This document shows, one piece after another, positions 53,447-64,000 of a stretch of 64,000 nt of DNA; position 1 is the stretch's first letter, and every line of letters begins with the position of its first letter. The translations under genes were made by a program, and so were the position numbers. The stretch spans positions 1,798,001-1,862,000 of the forward strand of contig JAECYW010000014.1 of assembly GCA_023014335.1 (NCBI GenBank), read 5' to 3'. The notes below the pieces were generated by a model. The model did no database searches. It had not been told where the DNA came from and worked only from the letters and a program-made list of their open reading frames with translations. Source of the stretch: Galerina marginata. Its lineage: Eukaryota > Basidiomycota > Agaricomycetes > Agaricales > Galerinaceae.

Positions 53447-56400
53447 TCATACTCCATATATAACAACCACTGCTTCTTTCTTTTTGCACTTAAATAATAA
53501 ATCTCCTTCAAAATCATCTAACTGTCCTTGTTTTATACATTTAGCACCAGTAGAAATACCATCATGGTACCAGATTTCATTATTAACTATAAATCTTGAT
53601 GTAAAATGATTGCTTCCACTATATATAATACCTTTTAATGATAATCTAGTTATACTCTTGTCTTGGTTTTCAATTTTAATATATTTACTTATAATCTTTT
53701 TAACCTCCAAACTAAAACATATAAAACTTGGTGAAATAGTAAAATATCTTGTGATACAAACTTTTTTAGTACATAGTCCACAATATTTCTTTTGGTTTTG
53801 CCAGTGTTTAAAGTTTGACTGAGTAGATTTATGTGAAGAACATGTAATAAATATCAAAGATTGAGATTGAATTTGAGAAGTTGCTTCATAATTACAATCA
53901 CTACACTTTTCATAACTGATATCTTTCTGATTGGGCTTTTGGAACATTGATTGTAAAAGATCACGGATATCAGTTCCTGTATGCCCTATAGGGAATTTAT
54001 CTGGTTGAGATGTTTTTAATTCATGTCTAACCAAATCTCTAACTGCAGATAATGTTTGAGATCCAGTTTGAACATTTTTATATCCCTTTACCAAAGTTTG
54101 TGTAAATTCTCCATATTGACTAAGCTCTTTGGTCCATTGTTTTTTGTTTTGAGACCATAAATTGAACAATATTGTAAATAATGAGTCATAAGAACAGCTA
54201 TAATTGACTGAATCCCATTTTAAGCCTTGAAGTTCAATATCAGAAGTAATTTTGGGTTTTTTGTTCTTAATGATTTTTTTAGCCTCTAATGGAACAATAG
54301 GTATTTCAGTATCTTCTATTTTTCTCTTTAAATTGTTTACTTTAACTGGGATTGAACCTTTGGCAGGCTGAAAGTGTTGTGCAACAAATGTTTTAGCTTT
54401 TGAAACCACAGGCTTCTTATTGATAATAGTCCATGGACTATCTTTAACAGCTGCTGTATTTTCCATTGGCTTTTCTTTAGACCATTGCAGTGCTTTATCT
54501 ATACAAGGTGGACAATAACCTGTGCCTTTGATTTGTTGATATTGTCTTATTATAATATTTCTAAGTTTTCCAGTAATTGAAGTAGGAAGTTGATCAAGAT
54601 ATTTGAGTCTAGTAATCTCATCTAATAACTCAAGTTCTCTGAATTCTTGTCTTAGATAACCAGATATACCACATGTAATTTTATGATCATCAAAGCCTTG
54701 AAGAATAATTGTGCCTTCTGCAGTTGAACCTCTAGATAATGCAGTGTAATAAGCCATATGACTGCGACAACTATTCAAATTTACAACATTGTATTCTCTT
54801 GTTTTTCCTTGTGAAGCATAATCAGTCATTGCAAAATTTGGAAGGACAGAAACTTGAGATCTATTAATTGAAATAGGAGATTTTAAACCTGAACAAAGAA
54901 CACTCTTGCTAGAACGAGTTAAAGGAACAACATTTTGAGGAAGACCTTTGAGTTGAATTGTCTTAGCTGGTGAATCAAGTTTGACAAATAAAACATCAAG
55001 AACCAAATGATTTTCAGCACCTTTTGAAGCTTGCCAGCCTACAACATGAGCTTCTTGACCACGTGTGATACATAATTCTGTAGCATCATTATTGCGAATC
55101 ATAACTGGCATTCCAAAACATAAAGACAATTTTCCAGGAACAGTTTCAGTCATTGAATATCTCATATTCCATAGAATATTTTGAAGTTTTGAAGGAAGAG
55201 AGACTTGTTTTTTTCTGATTGTTTTAGCCTGAGGATTTTTTCTCTTTAAAAGTCTAAGTGTTTCAGGTGGAACACTTTCACCAATAGTATCCACAGAATA
55301 AAAATCAGTTAAAGTCTGACCAGTGTCTTTTGCAAATCTCTGACATCCCAGATCATTGATTTTATCCTTTTCAGAATTTAAACCTAGAATGATTGAGACA
55401 TTGCGGAATAATGAACTAGCAATATTGGGCTGATCTTTTCTTTTTCCAGCTATTCTTGTTCTGAGAAACTGAATATCAGAAGCTGTACAAGCTGCATAGC
55501 GCATATTTTCTAAAGCAGTGCGAAGTTTAGTATCTGCAGGAGATTGAAATCTTTGTCTCATGTTTTGTCGCAAAATCACAACTGTAGTTATCTGATGCCA
55601 TAAAGCTTTGCCTATTGCAGTTTGCTGGCCAGGTTCTGTCATAGCAGCATTAATTGTTGTACCAACTCCTCCACTGTAAAGAGAAGCACCTTTAACAGGT
55701 GCTAGTTGAGCAAAATCTCCAGCAAAAATCATATTCATACCACCAAAAGGATTATCAACAATATTTTTAAGTTTAGCAAGCTGAGCACTGATTTTATAAA
55801 GATCAAGACATGATAACATTGAAACTTCATCAAGAAAAATATATTCAACACCTTCAAGTCTAGCATAAACCTGAGCTAAATTGGTTTGTTCATTTTTTTT
55901 CATTGCCTCAGTTTGAATACCTAGAGCTGAATGATATGTAGATCCTTTGAGTAAAGCAGCTGCTGAACCAGTAGGAGCCAGAATCATGATGCGATGTTTT
56001 TCTTTTCTTAGTTCAAAAAAAGCAATTAAAGCTTTAATAACCTGAGATTTACCAGTTCCACCCATTCCACCTAGATACATTTTAAGAGGTTCAGTTTTAT
56101 GAAGAGTTGCATGATTAGCCACAATGCGGAATGCACGCTCTTGTTCTGTATTCAAACTAAATTTACTAACAGTATCATCAATGAATTTCTGTTCATTCAA
56201 TTTCTCAGCCTGGAAATCCTTATTAATATATGATATATCTGATACTACAACTTCATCATGAGACTCATGGTTATCAGTAGATTTATTAATACCTGATGGC
56301 AGATCCTTCATTCTTTGAGCAATAACATCTTTTTTAGCAGCATCAACTATAGAATTCCATTCACTGCTATTGAAATTCTCAGTAGGTTTAAAAGTGCTAT

Positions 56401-59400
56401 CAGGTTTTATAGTATTGTCTTTGGAGCTATCCAGCCAGCCTATATTTTGAACTACTTTTTCAATCTGAGCCATTTCTTCAGTTTTAGCTGCATCATTGAT
56501 AAGAAGTTCAGACATGTCTTGTTCATTATCAAAAGATGCTAGTGGACCATCATCTGTATAATCTAATGCTGTCTGATCTAGTTCATTAAGAGTTTGTTCA
56601 CTATCAATCCAAGATCCAAATATACTATTCTTTTGAGCTGCACCTTTTTTCAATTTAGCAGAGTAATCATCTCTGGCATCATTGCATTCATATCTTAAAT
56701 TGAAATTCTTCATCAACTGGTTTTGATGTTTAGCAAATTTGAAAGCATTAAAAGCTTCATCCCAGGTTTGATTTTCAAGCTTAAGATCTCTTCCAGTTCT
56801 CCATGGTTTAAAAAGTGTTAACATTGTTGAACAATAATATTCTCTATCACCTTGATCACTTCTAGGAAGAATGCCACCTAAAAACACTGGAATTACTAAG
56901 GGATCATTGGTTTTATAAACTACTTCATGTGTTCTATACAGAGGATGACCAGGTAAGAAGTTATACTTTATATTAAGACTTGTTTCAGCAGGTTTATTGA
57001 TAGTACTATTTTGAATATTTAATTCATCATCTGACTGGCTGGATTTGCCACCACCAACTTGTGAAATAAGATCTAGCTCATCATTTGAATCTAGCTGCTC
57101 ATTTAATTCTTCTTCTTCTATGTTATCAAGCTGTCCATTAAGTATATCTTGTAAGGAGTCAAATTTTTTCAAGTTTTTTTTTGAGCGTCTTGTAGTTTCT
57201 GATCTTCGAATCCAATCATATAAAGTGATATTTTTGTGTATGTTTGGGCGATAAATATAATCATCAACTTTAGAAAGACCAACATAGTCTCCAAGATTCT
57301 TATCAAGAACAACTTTTTCTGGACTTTCTTCTTTATCATTATCACCCCATGCATCTCTGACTTTGCGGACATAGAGTCTCCAGTAAAACTTTATAAATTT
57401 GTGCTGAGTATAATGATCTGGATTTCCTAATAGATATAAAGATGCCATTGGACTTCCTATTTCCATTTTAGATGTAAGTGAGTTGACCATTTTAGTCATT
57501 AAAGCTCTAGCAGTTTCTTGGCGACTACTGCTACCACCTAGTAACTCTGAATTTTTAGAAAATATTTGGCGCACTGTATCAAAGATTGAATAAGTTGTAA
57601 GACCTGGTTTAGTAACATAATCTGTAACATAAGCAACAACAGCTTTGACTGAAGTTCCAGACAAAAGACTTGTTACATCTGTATTTGCTCTAATAAGATA
57701 AGACAGAGCTGGTGTAAATGTATTCATCCAACTTTCACCTTTTTTCAATTTTAGAGCACCTGTAAGAGGTTCAACCATTGTATTCTCAACAATATCTCTA
57801 GGAAATCTTGCTTTACATTCACCTTTGCTATTTTTACAGCCTTTTCTTACAGATCTACCATCTTTGGTTTCAATATCAGTTCTACAGTCATGTCTATTAG
57901 ATCTTGCAAGTATATCATTGGTCTCTTCTTCAAATTTGATCCACCATTCACTTAATTCCTTGCACTTGGAACAATCTGTACAATTTTTTGATTTACATAA
58001 CTCAGGTGGAGGTTTTGGCATTGTTTTTGTTGGATCTGAATAACCAGTCTGTTCTTGCTTAGATTTAAAAGATGCAAGGATATCAGCTAATGGCTTTTCA
58101 TTTAACAATTCACCTTGATGAACACTTTCCAGATATTCTACCATTTGTTTTTGAAAGTCAGAAGTAGTATCCATGATGCGATCTCTGATCTCCTGAGGTG
58201 AAAGTGAATTTTTAATCCATAATAGAAGATGTAGATGCAAAGTTAGACGACCTTGTTGTTCAACTGTTCCATAATAAGCATTTGTTTTACCATACAAGCC
58301 TGGAGAGTTATTGCCAACACCCAATACATGTTTAATGAAGGTTTCACACATAAAATGAAAGAATCTTGCAGCTGCCACAGGGTTTTGAGCAACAAGGCGG
58401 TAAGCTTCATCTGGTAGACAAATCTCAGGTTTGAACTCAATATCCTTATCAGCAAAATAAAGACAGATTGGATGTTTACTATCTGCAGGAGAAAGTGTAA
58501 TAAACCAAGAAGGAGCACCTATATAGGAAATCAAAGACCATATTTCATTGCGCATAGACTTTTTACCTGCTAAAGAACCTTCAACATGACCTCCAATTGT
58601 ATCCAAGTCTTGTATGACTTTATAGCATAGTTTTTCCTCTTCAGTTTCAGGTTTTACACGCTCACCAAGAGAAAGGCGCTTGCTAATATTAGATAACACT
58701 GAATGATTAAGGTTTAATAGGCGATTAGCCATTTCAGAAAAATAAGACCTTTGCACTACTAGTCTTCCTCGACTTGTACTTTGAGAAATCTGTTCATGAT
58801 TAAATGCAATCAAAGGAAAATTAGGATCAGTTTGAAACCTTTTATCATGATACATTAAAAGATGTCTTTTCTGGACCAAAGGTGAATGGATTTTGTTCAT
58901 TATTGATTGACCTATACCACCATGACCATATGGAAAAAGCCATGGAAGCATAGAAGGAAACAACTGAGGATTTTTAAATATTGAGCAAGGTTTTTCAGAA
59001 TGGCCTGCAAATAAAATTTTTCCATTGCTCATAAGATGTTCTAAAGCTTTAGCCTTTATAGTATCAATAGAAAGCTCTGAAAACTCTTGTCCTGTAAGAC
59101 CTTGAACAGTAAATGAGCAAGGACCTGATTCTACACCATCTTCTTCTTCATTATCATGTACACTAGTGGCTTCTGGATCTTTATTTATAATAGACTCTCT
59201 ATAATCAATAACAACAGGACAGTCACTTTCAGGATATTGCATTAAGTTGTCTTTTGAGATTCCGACATCAGAATAATCAGCATGATTTAATTTAAGCCAA
59301 TTTAAAGCATTAGCTACATGATTGCGACGGACAAGTAAAGGAGTGCGTTTAATATCATCTTTGGTGGGTCTGCAAGGTCCAGTAAATATAAATGCAAGAA

Positions 59401-61273
59401 CTTCATCAAGCTCTTTTACTGGAGGTGGTAAAACATCATATATTTTTGGGACTGGATTTTGAAAGGTAATAGCATTGGCTCTCATTTTATATCTGCCTGA
59501 TGCCACTTTGACTATGCATCTGTTGTGTCTTACACGTGCAATTAAAAGCTTTTCTACATAAGTCAGATTTTTAAGCACATCTGGTACTTCGCCAATCCAA
59601 AAACCTGAAGCTAAAGCAAATGAGGGTATTTTGTTTTTCTTTAAACTAGCACAACAGGTTTTACATGCATGAGTACATTTTGAATCAATAATTGGACCAG
59701 TAATATCAGAAATAGGATCTTCAGGAGTATTTCTTTCTTTGCGAGTAATACCTGGGTTTATTAATACCTTTAGTCTATCTTTTATTTCACTTAAGGGTAT
59801 TAGATTTCTAAATGGTGTTAATCTTCCACAAACTGCACAGCCTGCTTCTACAAATTGAGAAGGACTTGTATCTTGTATAAAGCCTGAAATGATTTTATAA
59901 AGTAAACTTTTAGATGGTGGCTGAGGAGGAAAAGCTTTATTTCTTTCTTCAGACTGTGATATATCTTTCTGTTTCTTCAAGTTCTTTTGGGCTACTATAT
60001 TGTCGATAAGATTTGCTTTTTTGATTTTATCAAGCTTGTTATACCAAGTGTGGTTACGTTCAGCAGGTGTTGCAGGTGTTAATATAGCTGGTGCAAGGGA
60101 AAAAATAGTACAAAAGCCAGCACAGTTACCAACACACTGATGAGAAGATAGTACATTCATTAAAGCTGGTAAAGAATGTTTACTTATTTTACTGATATTA
60201 TGACACTTTGCAATAGCACGGGCTTGACTTAGAGTAATCTTATCACATAATAGCTCCAAAGGTACACGCACTAAAAGAATGTCATTCTTATTCCTATATT
60301 TGTCCAAAGCTTCCTTAAATACCATATGACCACTATATTTTAATGTTGTATTATCTATGCAGATTGAGGAATTTTGAAAAAGAATATATTTTGAAATAGA
60401 AGCATATGTTAGAGTTTTTTTAGTACCAGCTCCAAAGAAAGACGAGTTATCAGGTTGAAGAATACAATTACTTCCATCCCAATTATGTGCTATTGAACAT
60501 TTTAATTGGTTTATAAAGTGTTTAGAACAAGAATTAGTGATACAAAAATTAGATAAAGGCTGCTGATAATTATACCACCACTGCATAGATATTTTCTCTT
60601 CATGTAGATAAAGCATGGAAATTCTAGTCAAAACAAGAGTCTGAATAGCAGAAGATACTAATATTGGAGATACGTCGTAAGTAAACAAAGCCAGCTGATG
60701 CAGGGCCAACTGAGAAGATTTAGTGTTAAGCCTCATAAAATTTGAATATTCATGTTTCAATAGAAGGTTTCTGATAAGTTGTAAATACACTCTATGCACC
60801 TGATAAAAGATATCAGTGTCTAATGAAGCCATATATACATAGTAAAACAGCTTGTTTAAAGAACAGCTAGTCAAATAAATATATTCTACAAAAGCCTCAA
60901 ACATATGTTGAGTGCATGGTTTAAATTTGCTAACTAAGTCATGACTATCGATGCTAGATATAGTCCTATGAAAGGACTTAGTGGTAAATATATCAGATAT
61001 ATATTGAAGTCTAGTGCCATGGATATTGGGTATATGTTGAATAGTAATGTCAGAAGTATCAAAAGTATGCTGAATGCTAATGCCAATGCCAAGAATGCCA
61101 GATGAGTTTTGAATGTCATGAGTGTCACCTTTGAAGGTCAAAAGAGTCAGATTTGAGACTTCAAAGTGTATTAAAGGTATACCTAAAGCAAAGCTTTGCA
61201 AGGACTGAGATATTTGATTGAGCTTTGCTGGTATAAGTATAAAGAAGACTAGGAAGATAAGGAGTAACTTCAT
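53447..61273 (-). CDS. Helitron Rep/Pif1 helicase polyprotein, second copy, 2608 aa
   Basis: The translation reads the same as the 19576-27402 protein, including the Rep pair LHLHLLLW, the two-tyrosine motif AYVTDYVTKPG, Walker A GGMGGTGKSQ and the C-terminal NYSCSYDSLF / NHFTSRF pair. No stop or frameshift is present. Two intact identical copies in one window point to very recent movement or duplication. Confidence 0.95.
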   Translation of the reverse strand: MKLLLIFLVFFILIPAKLNQISQSLQSFALGIPLIHFEVSNLTLLTFKGDTHDIQNSSGILGIGISIQHTFDTSDITIQHIPNIHGTRLQYISDIFTTKSFHRTISSIDSHDLVSKFKPCTQHMFEAFVEYIYLTSCSLNKLFYYVYMASLDTDIFYQVHRVYLQLIRNLLLKHEYSNFMRLNTKSSQLALHQLALFTYDVSPILVSSAIQTLVLTRISMLYLHEEKISMQWWYNYQQPLSNFCITNSCSKHFINQLKCSIAHNWDGSNCILQPDNSSFFGAGTKKTLTYASISKYILFQNSSICIDNTTLKYSGHMVFKEALDKYRNKNDILLVRVPLELLCDKITLSQARAIAKCHNISKISKHSLPALMNVLSSHQCVGNCAGFCTIFSLAPAILTPATPAERNHTWYNKLDKIKKANLIDNIVAQKNLKKQKDISQSEERNKAFPPQPPSKSLLYKIISGFIQDTSPSQFVEAGCAVCGRLTPFRNLIPLSEIKDRLKVLINPGITRKERNTPEDPISDITGPIIDSKCTHACKTCCASLKKNKIPSFALASGFWIGEVPDVLKNLTYVEKLLIARVRHNRCIVKVASGRYKMRANAITFQNPVPKIYDVLPPPVKELDEVLAFIFTGPCRPTKDDIKRTPLLVRRNHVANALNWLKLNHADYSDVGISKDNLMQYPESDCPVVIDYRESIINKDPEATSVHDNEEEDGVESGPCSFTVQGLTGQEFSELSIDTIKAKALEHLMSNGKILFAGHSEKPCSIFKNPQLFPSMLPWLFPYGHGGIGQSIMNKIHSPLVQKRHLLMYHDKRFQTDPNFPLIAFNHEQISQSTSRGRLVVQRSYFSEMANRLLNLNHSVLSNISKRLSLGERVKPETEEEKLCYKVIQDLDTIGGHVEGSLAGKKSMRNEIWSLISYIGAPSWFITLSPADSKHPICLYFADKDIEFKPEICLPDEAYRLVAQNPVAAARFFHFMCETFIKHVLGVGNNSPGLYGKTNAYYGTVEQQGRLTLHLHLLLWIKNSLSPQEIRDRIMDTTSDFQKQMVEYLESVHQGELLNEKPLADILASFKSKQEQTGYSDPTKTMPKPPPELCKSKNCTDCSKCKELSEWWIKFEEETNDILARSNRHDCRTDIETKDGRSVRKGCKNSKGECKARFPRDIVENTMVEPLTGALKLKKGESWMNTFTPALSYLIRANTDVTSLLSGTSVKAVVAYVTDYVTKPGLTTYSIFDTVRQIFSKNSELLGGSSSRQETARALMTKMVNSLTSKMEIGSPMASLYLLGNPDHYTQHKFIKFYWRLYVRKVRDAWGDNDKEESPEKVVLDKNLGDYVGLSKVDDYIYRPNIHKNITLYDWIRRSETTRRSKKNLKKFDSLQDILNGQLDNIEEEELNEQLDSNDELDLISQVGGGKSSQSDDELNIQNSTINKPAETSLNIKYNFLPGHPLYRTHEVVYKTNDPLVIPVFLGGILPRSDQGDREYYCSTMLTLFKPWRTGRDLKLENQTWDEAFNAFKFAKHQNQLMKNFNLRYECNDARDDYSAKLKKGAAQKNSIFGSWIDSEQTLNELDQTALDYTDDGPLASFDNEQDMSELLINDAAKTEEMAQIEKVVQNIGWLDSSKDNTIKPDSTFKPTENFNSSEWNSIVDAAKKDVIAQRMKDLPSGINKSTDNHESHDEVVVSDISYINKDFQAEKLNEQKFIDDTVSKFSLNTEQERAFRIVANHATLHKTEPLKMYLGGMGGTGKSQVIKALIAFFELRKEKHRIMILAPTGSAAALLKGSTYHSALGIQTEAMKKNEQTNLAQVYARLEGVEYIFLDEVSMLSCLDLYKISAQLAKLKNIVDNPFGGMNMIFAGDFAQLAPVKGASLYSGGVGTTINAAMTEPGQQTAIGKALWHQITTVVILRQNMRQRFQSPADTKLRTALENMRYAACTASDIQFLRTRIAGKRKDQPNIASSLFRNVSIILGLNSEKDKINDLGCQRFAKDTGQTLTDFYSVDTIGESVPPETLRLLKRKNPQAKTIRKKQVSLPSKLQNILWNMRYSMTETVPGKLSLCFGMPVMIRNNDATELCITRGQEAHVVGWQASKGAENHLVLDVLFVKLDSPAKTIQLKGLPQNVVPLTRSSKSVLCSGLKSPISINRSQVSVLPNFAMTDYASQGKTREYNVVNLNSCRSHMAYYTALSRGSTAEGTIILQGFDDHKITCGISGYLRQEFRELELLDEITRLKYLDQLPTSITGKLRNIIIRQYQQIKGTGYCPPCIDKALQWSKEKPMENTAAVKDSPWTIINKKPVVSKAKTFVAQHFQPAKGSIPVKVNNLKRKIEDTEIPIVPLEAKKIIKNKKPKITSDIELQGLKWDSVNYSCSYDSLFTILFNLWSQNKKQWTKELSQYGEFTQTLVKGYKNVQTGSQTLSAVRDLVRHELKTSQPDKFPIGHTGTDIRDLLQSMFQKPNQKDISYEKCSDCNYEATSQIQSQSLIFITCSSHKSTQSNFKHWQNQKKYCGLCTKKVCITRYFTISPSFICFSLEVKKIISKYIKIENQDKSITRLSLKGIIYSGSNHFTSRFIVNNEIWYHDGISTGAKCIKQGQLDDFEGDLLFKCKKKEAVVVIYGV

Positions 61274-61443
61274 TTGAGATGAAGACAGAGAGAGTAGATG
61301 ATGGTAAGTAGGAAGAAAGAGCGCTCCTCAAAAGTTGAACTTTCAACCTTAGTTGTTGTTTGTTTGGTTACTGATGTTAGACTGAGGGTATAAACATAGA
61401 GCAAACAAACCAAGTTATACGCGTAATAATACAAAAGAAGTAA

Positions 61444-64000
61444 TCATACTTCAGAAGATACAGGAGGTGAGGCAGAAGGAGAAGGTATGACCTGTGTTTT
61501 ACGGCGTTTTGAAGGCCTTACAGCTACCTCCGGCTCTTCCTCTTCCTCTTCCTCTTGCTCTTGAACAACCGGCACAACAGGCTCCTCCTCCTCAGGTTCC
61601 AGATCACGAGCAGTCAAGTAGGCCTCTTCAATATCTTCAGATGAAAGTGCCCACCCTTGGGCGTTACCTGTGTGAAACTTTTTATCCGCTGCAGTTTCAC
61701 CCCAGTCAAAAGGTTCACGACCGACTAGAAATGCAACATATCAATATAATGAAATATAAAATAGATAATATGAACTCACGTAAAGGTGCTTTCAAAGCAG
61801 TTAGGCGTATCACATCATACCTAAGTGGCTCCAAGAAGGTGAAAACTTCATGTTCGGATTCCATAGCCTCATTGACGGGGTCTTCAAGAAAAGTGCCCTC
61901 AAAGCAGAGCAGGATTTGACGGTTAAGGGTTGCTGCTGTACTTCCTGGGGCGCCTTTAAATTTAGCCTTGTCAGCTTTCTTCCTGTAAAGGAGAAGAGCA
62001 GAAGCCTGCTGAGCGATGTAAGGAACCCAAAGAGAAGTACGAGGATTCTTGACGGTCCGTTTGGTCTTTTTATCGACGATATCAACTGACTTAAAAAGCC
62101 AGTCAATAAGAGCGTAAGCCTGTCCTCTGGCGTGTTGGTACCGCAAGCGATCCTTTGGATGAACTGCGTTGAAGTCGAAAGCTTCGATGGCTGCGAGACG
62201 TTCTGCAGAGAGTTCCTTGACGTTGTTGACCGTGATATCCTGATTGTACATGTAGGTTTTGAAGTCGAGGACGTTGATCAAAATGATGAGATTGCAAAAT
62301 GACATCAAGTCGACGACGGATGAAAAGTTTTCTAAATCGAAAACATGGGCATGTGCGATTTCTGTAATTAAGATAATATTAGGCAGAGAAAAGAATAAAA
62401 GCAAAAAGACCAACCATATTTGTTATACCTCTGCTTTACGAGACCTTCATAATATAAGGAGGCGAGGCGGCAAAGCAGGATGCGAGTGGGAGTATGGTTG
62501 GTGTTGGAAATGAAGTTATCGAGCATGAAAGCGTGAATGAGACCAATCATTGTATCGTGGATAGTTGAGGAAGCTATATAGTGACCACCCGAGCAGATAG
62601 TGTGAAATGGGGTATAAACCCAGTGAGGGCAGTCAGGACCCATTACCCTAGAAATCTGGGGTCAATAAACAAGTTATAGCTAAATAGAGAAAAACTTACA
62701 GCCGAGTTTTGTGGGTTAGGAGTATACCTTCCAAAATCCAATGATCCAAATTGGGAACCTCCAAAGAAAACTGAAGAAATATGTTAATGTTTGCCAGTTC
62801 CAACATAGCGGCAGCTCGATCCACTTCTGGGTCAGGGTTTTTCTTCAAAAGTTCTTTCCGGGTGGCCTTCATCCAAAACTTAGCGCCGTCTTGGTTCCTA
62901 ACCTCAATGACAGTACCCTGGCCATCACTATCAATGTGGCCGAGATGTAAGGCGCCGCTAAGCCCGATGAGATACCATGACATATCCGAGTAGGGATAGT
63001 GCTCGGTTTGACGGTGGCAGAAGAGGTCAGCACCAGTAGCATTCCAAGCTATAAGCTCAGAAGAGTACCCAGTGGTCGGAAGAGGACAAGTGGAGTTAGG
63101 AATGTCCAAGACGTTCAAGATTTTGCCTTTATCACCCTGGTCGATGCAATCCAGGATCTGCTGAAGGTTTCCGGTGTGATGACAATCGTTAGGGTTCTTG
63201 CTAATGACTGAGTGATCTAATAAATAGTTAGTACTTGTTCAACCAGAGAGATTGTTAAGCTTACCGTGGATACAAAGAGCGGAGGTGAGAGAGCAGATAT
63301 TGCTGAGAGAGCGCTGGGTAAATTCGATGCTGGACATTTCGCAATCAGTCAGAACAAGCTGTTTGTGGCGAACTAGATCCTGGACAGCTTCGGGCTCTAA
63401 TTCCTTGTACGCCTTTTCATCCATGATAAGGAAATTACTATAAACTCCTTTCTGTGTATGACGCGGCTTTCCATTGACGTAACAAGACTCCACGGCTTTG
63501 AGAAGCCCATAAAAGTTCTGAGCGTCAGATTTTTTCTGAAGTGATAATTCCATAGTCAGATATCTTCGGTTATATTACCAGAAATGAGACTTACGTGAAA
63601 GGTTGGATGGACAACAGTGGGCCGGCCAAAAGCATCATAAAGAACTGCGTCATTGACATCGGCAGCCTTCACTTCATCATACATCTTGACTCTCTATCTC
63701 AGAGGATTTAGTAAAAGTAGCTTAAATGTAAATATATTCTTACCTCGGGTGGATTTGTAACCACATCCAATTTAGCGTCTGGAAAGGACATTTCAATGTC
63801 CTGCTGAGGAACGTAGGTTTTCTGGTCTTCTTCCACGTTGAAGAGAGGAAGCGGCGAGTACGTGAGGAGTTTTGGGTTGGCTTTTCCTTTTCCCTTTGAC
63901 TGAGTATTGCGCTTGGGGTTCTTCTTGACGATGGGCTCTGGAACTGGGAGAGGGCGTTTTTCACCGCGCTCACGCAATTTCCTCCCCAGGTCTAAATAAG
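61444..64000 (-). CDS. JmjC-like gene, second copy, 5' part outside the window
   Basis: Mirror of 16849-19405. Exons from the basic segment ([17 protein letters not shown]) through [31 protein letters not shown] and the Glu-rich tail to VSSEV are all present with the same introns. The cupin core is therefore intact, and only the N-terminal exons are cut off by the window edge. Nothing suggests decay relative to the left copy. Confidence 0.85.

Larger units (their letters stand above)
53244..64000 (-). mobile_element. Helitron-1 second copy with the JmjC-like gene, inverted, truncated by the window
   Basis: The 3' terminus CAAG (plus-strand CTTG at 53244) abuts minisatellite sequence ..CAGCATTAA; the flank on the element strand is T. 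Everything to 64000 mirrors 27605 down to 16849. The 5' end is outside the window. Confidence 0.88.

Noticed and set aside
1..64000. tRNA, rRNA or CRISPR features
   Set aside because: No cloverleaf, ribosomal core sequence or spacer-repeat array was seen. The tandem arrays have no unique spacers.

Overview
The window is nuclear DNA of a filamentous fungus, most likely an Agaricomycete basidiomycete. Resident genes are broken by many short GT..AG introns of about 45-60 bp. Mobile DNA is of the kinds expanded in mushroom genomes: intron-free Rep/Pif1 Helitrons and a KDZ transposase with a DDE core. Expanded iron(II)/2-oxoglutarate dioxygenase families and GC-rich tandem repeats fit too. The species cannot be named from sequence alone.

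Layout. 196-2492 (+) is an acidic multi-exon protein of unknown function. 2780-3853 (-) is a SET-domain protein with a 31-bp minisatellite just upstream. 5219-8330 (-) is a many-exon gene ending in a probable 2OG-Fe(II) dioxygenase domain, possibly TET/JBP-like. About 8.6-14.3 kb is a GC-rich block with no intact gene that I can defend; it holds a frameshifted Hsp70 fragment between direct repeats, duplicated exon/intron debris and degenerate repeats. Four copies of one perfect 42-bp palindrome with telomere-like arms lie in two pairs, near 5.0 kb and 14.5 kb. 14736-19405 (+) is a JmjC-like gene, followed by Helitron-1 (protein 19576-27402, 3' end 27605). 28169-30692 (+) is a conserved fungal hypothetical. 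From 31072 to 43929 runs a KDZ transposase gene split by two Helitron-family insertions: Helitron-2 (31776-40795, minus) and a 387-bp non-autonomous element (40881-41267, plus). 44031-49701 is a larger non-autonomous relative swollen by an 881-bp tandem array. 49.7-53.2 kb is minisatellite DNA. From 53244 to the window edge is an inverted, apparently identical second copy of Helitron-1 plus most of the JmjC gene.

How the parts relate. All the Helitron-family elements share a 3' hairpin and a CAAG|T terminus, so one machinery could move them. Where both ends are visible, the 5' end starts TTA and a short inverted repeat pairs it with the subterminal 3' end. Deleting the two insertions from the KDZ gene gives back a continuous reading frame across family hallmark motifs, which fixes the element ends to the base. 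The inverted duplication ends exactly at the Helitron-1 3' terminus and carries the JmjC-like gene, suggesting a Helitron with a chromatin-type dioxygenase as 5' cargo. Its 5' end is not identified in the window.
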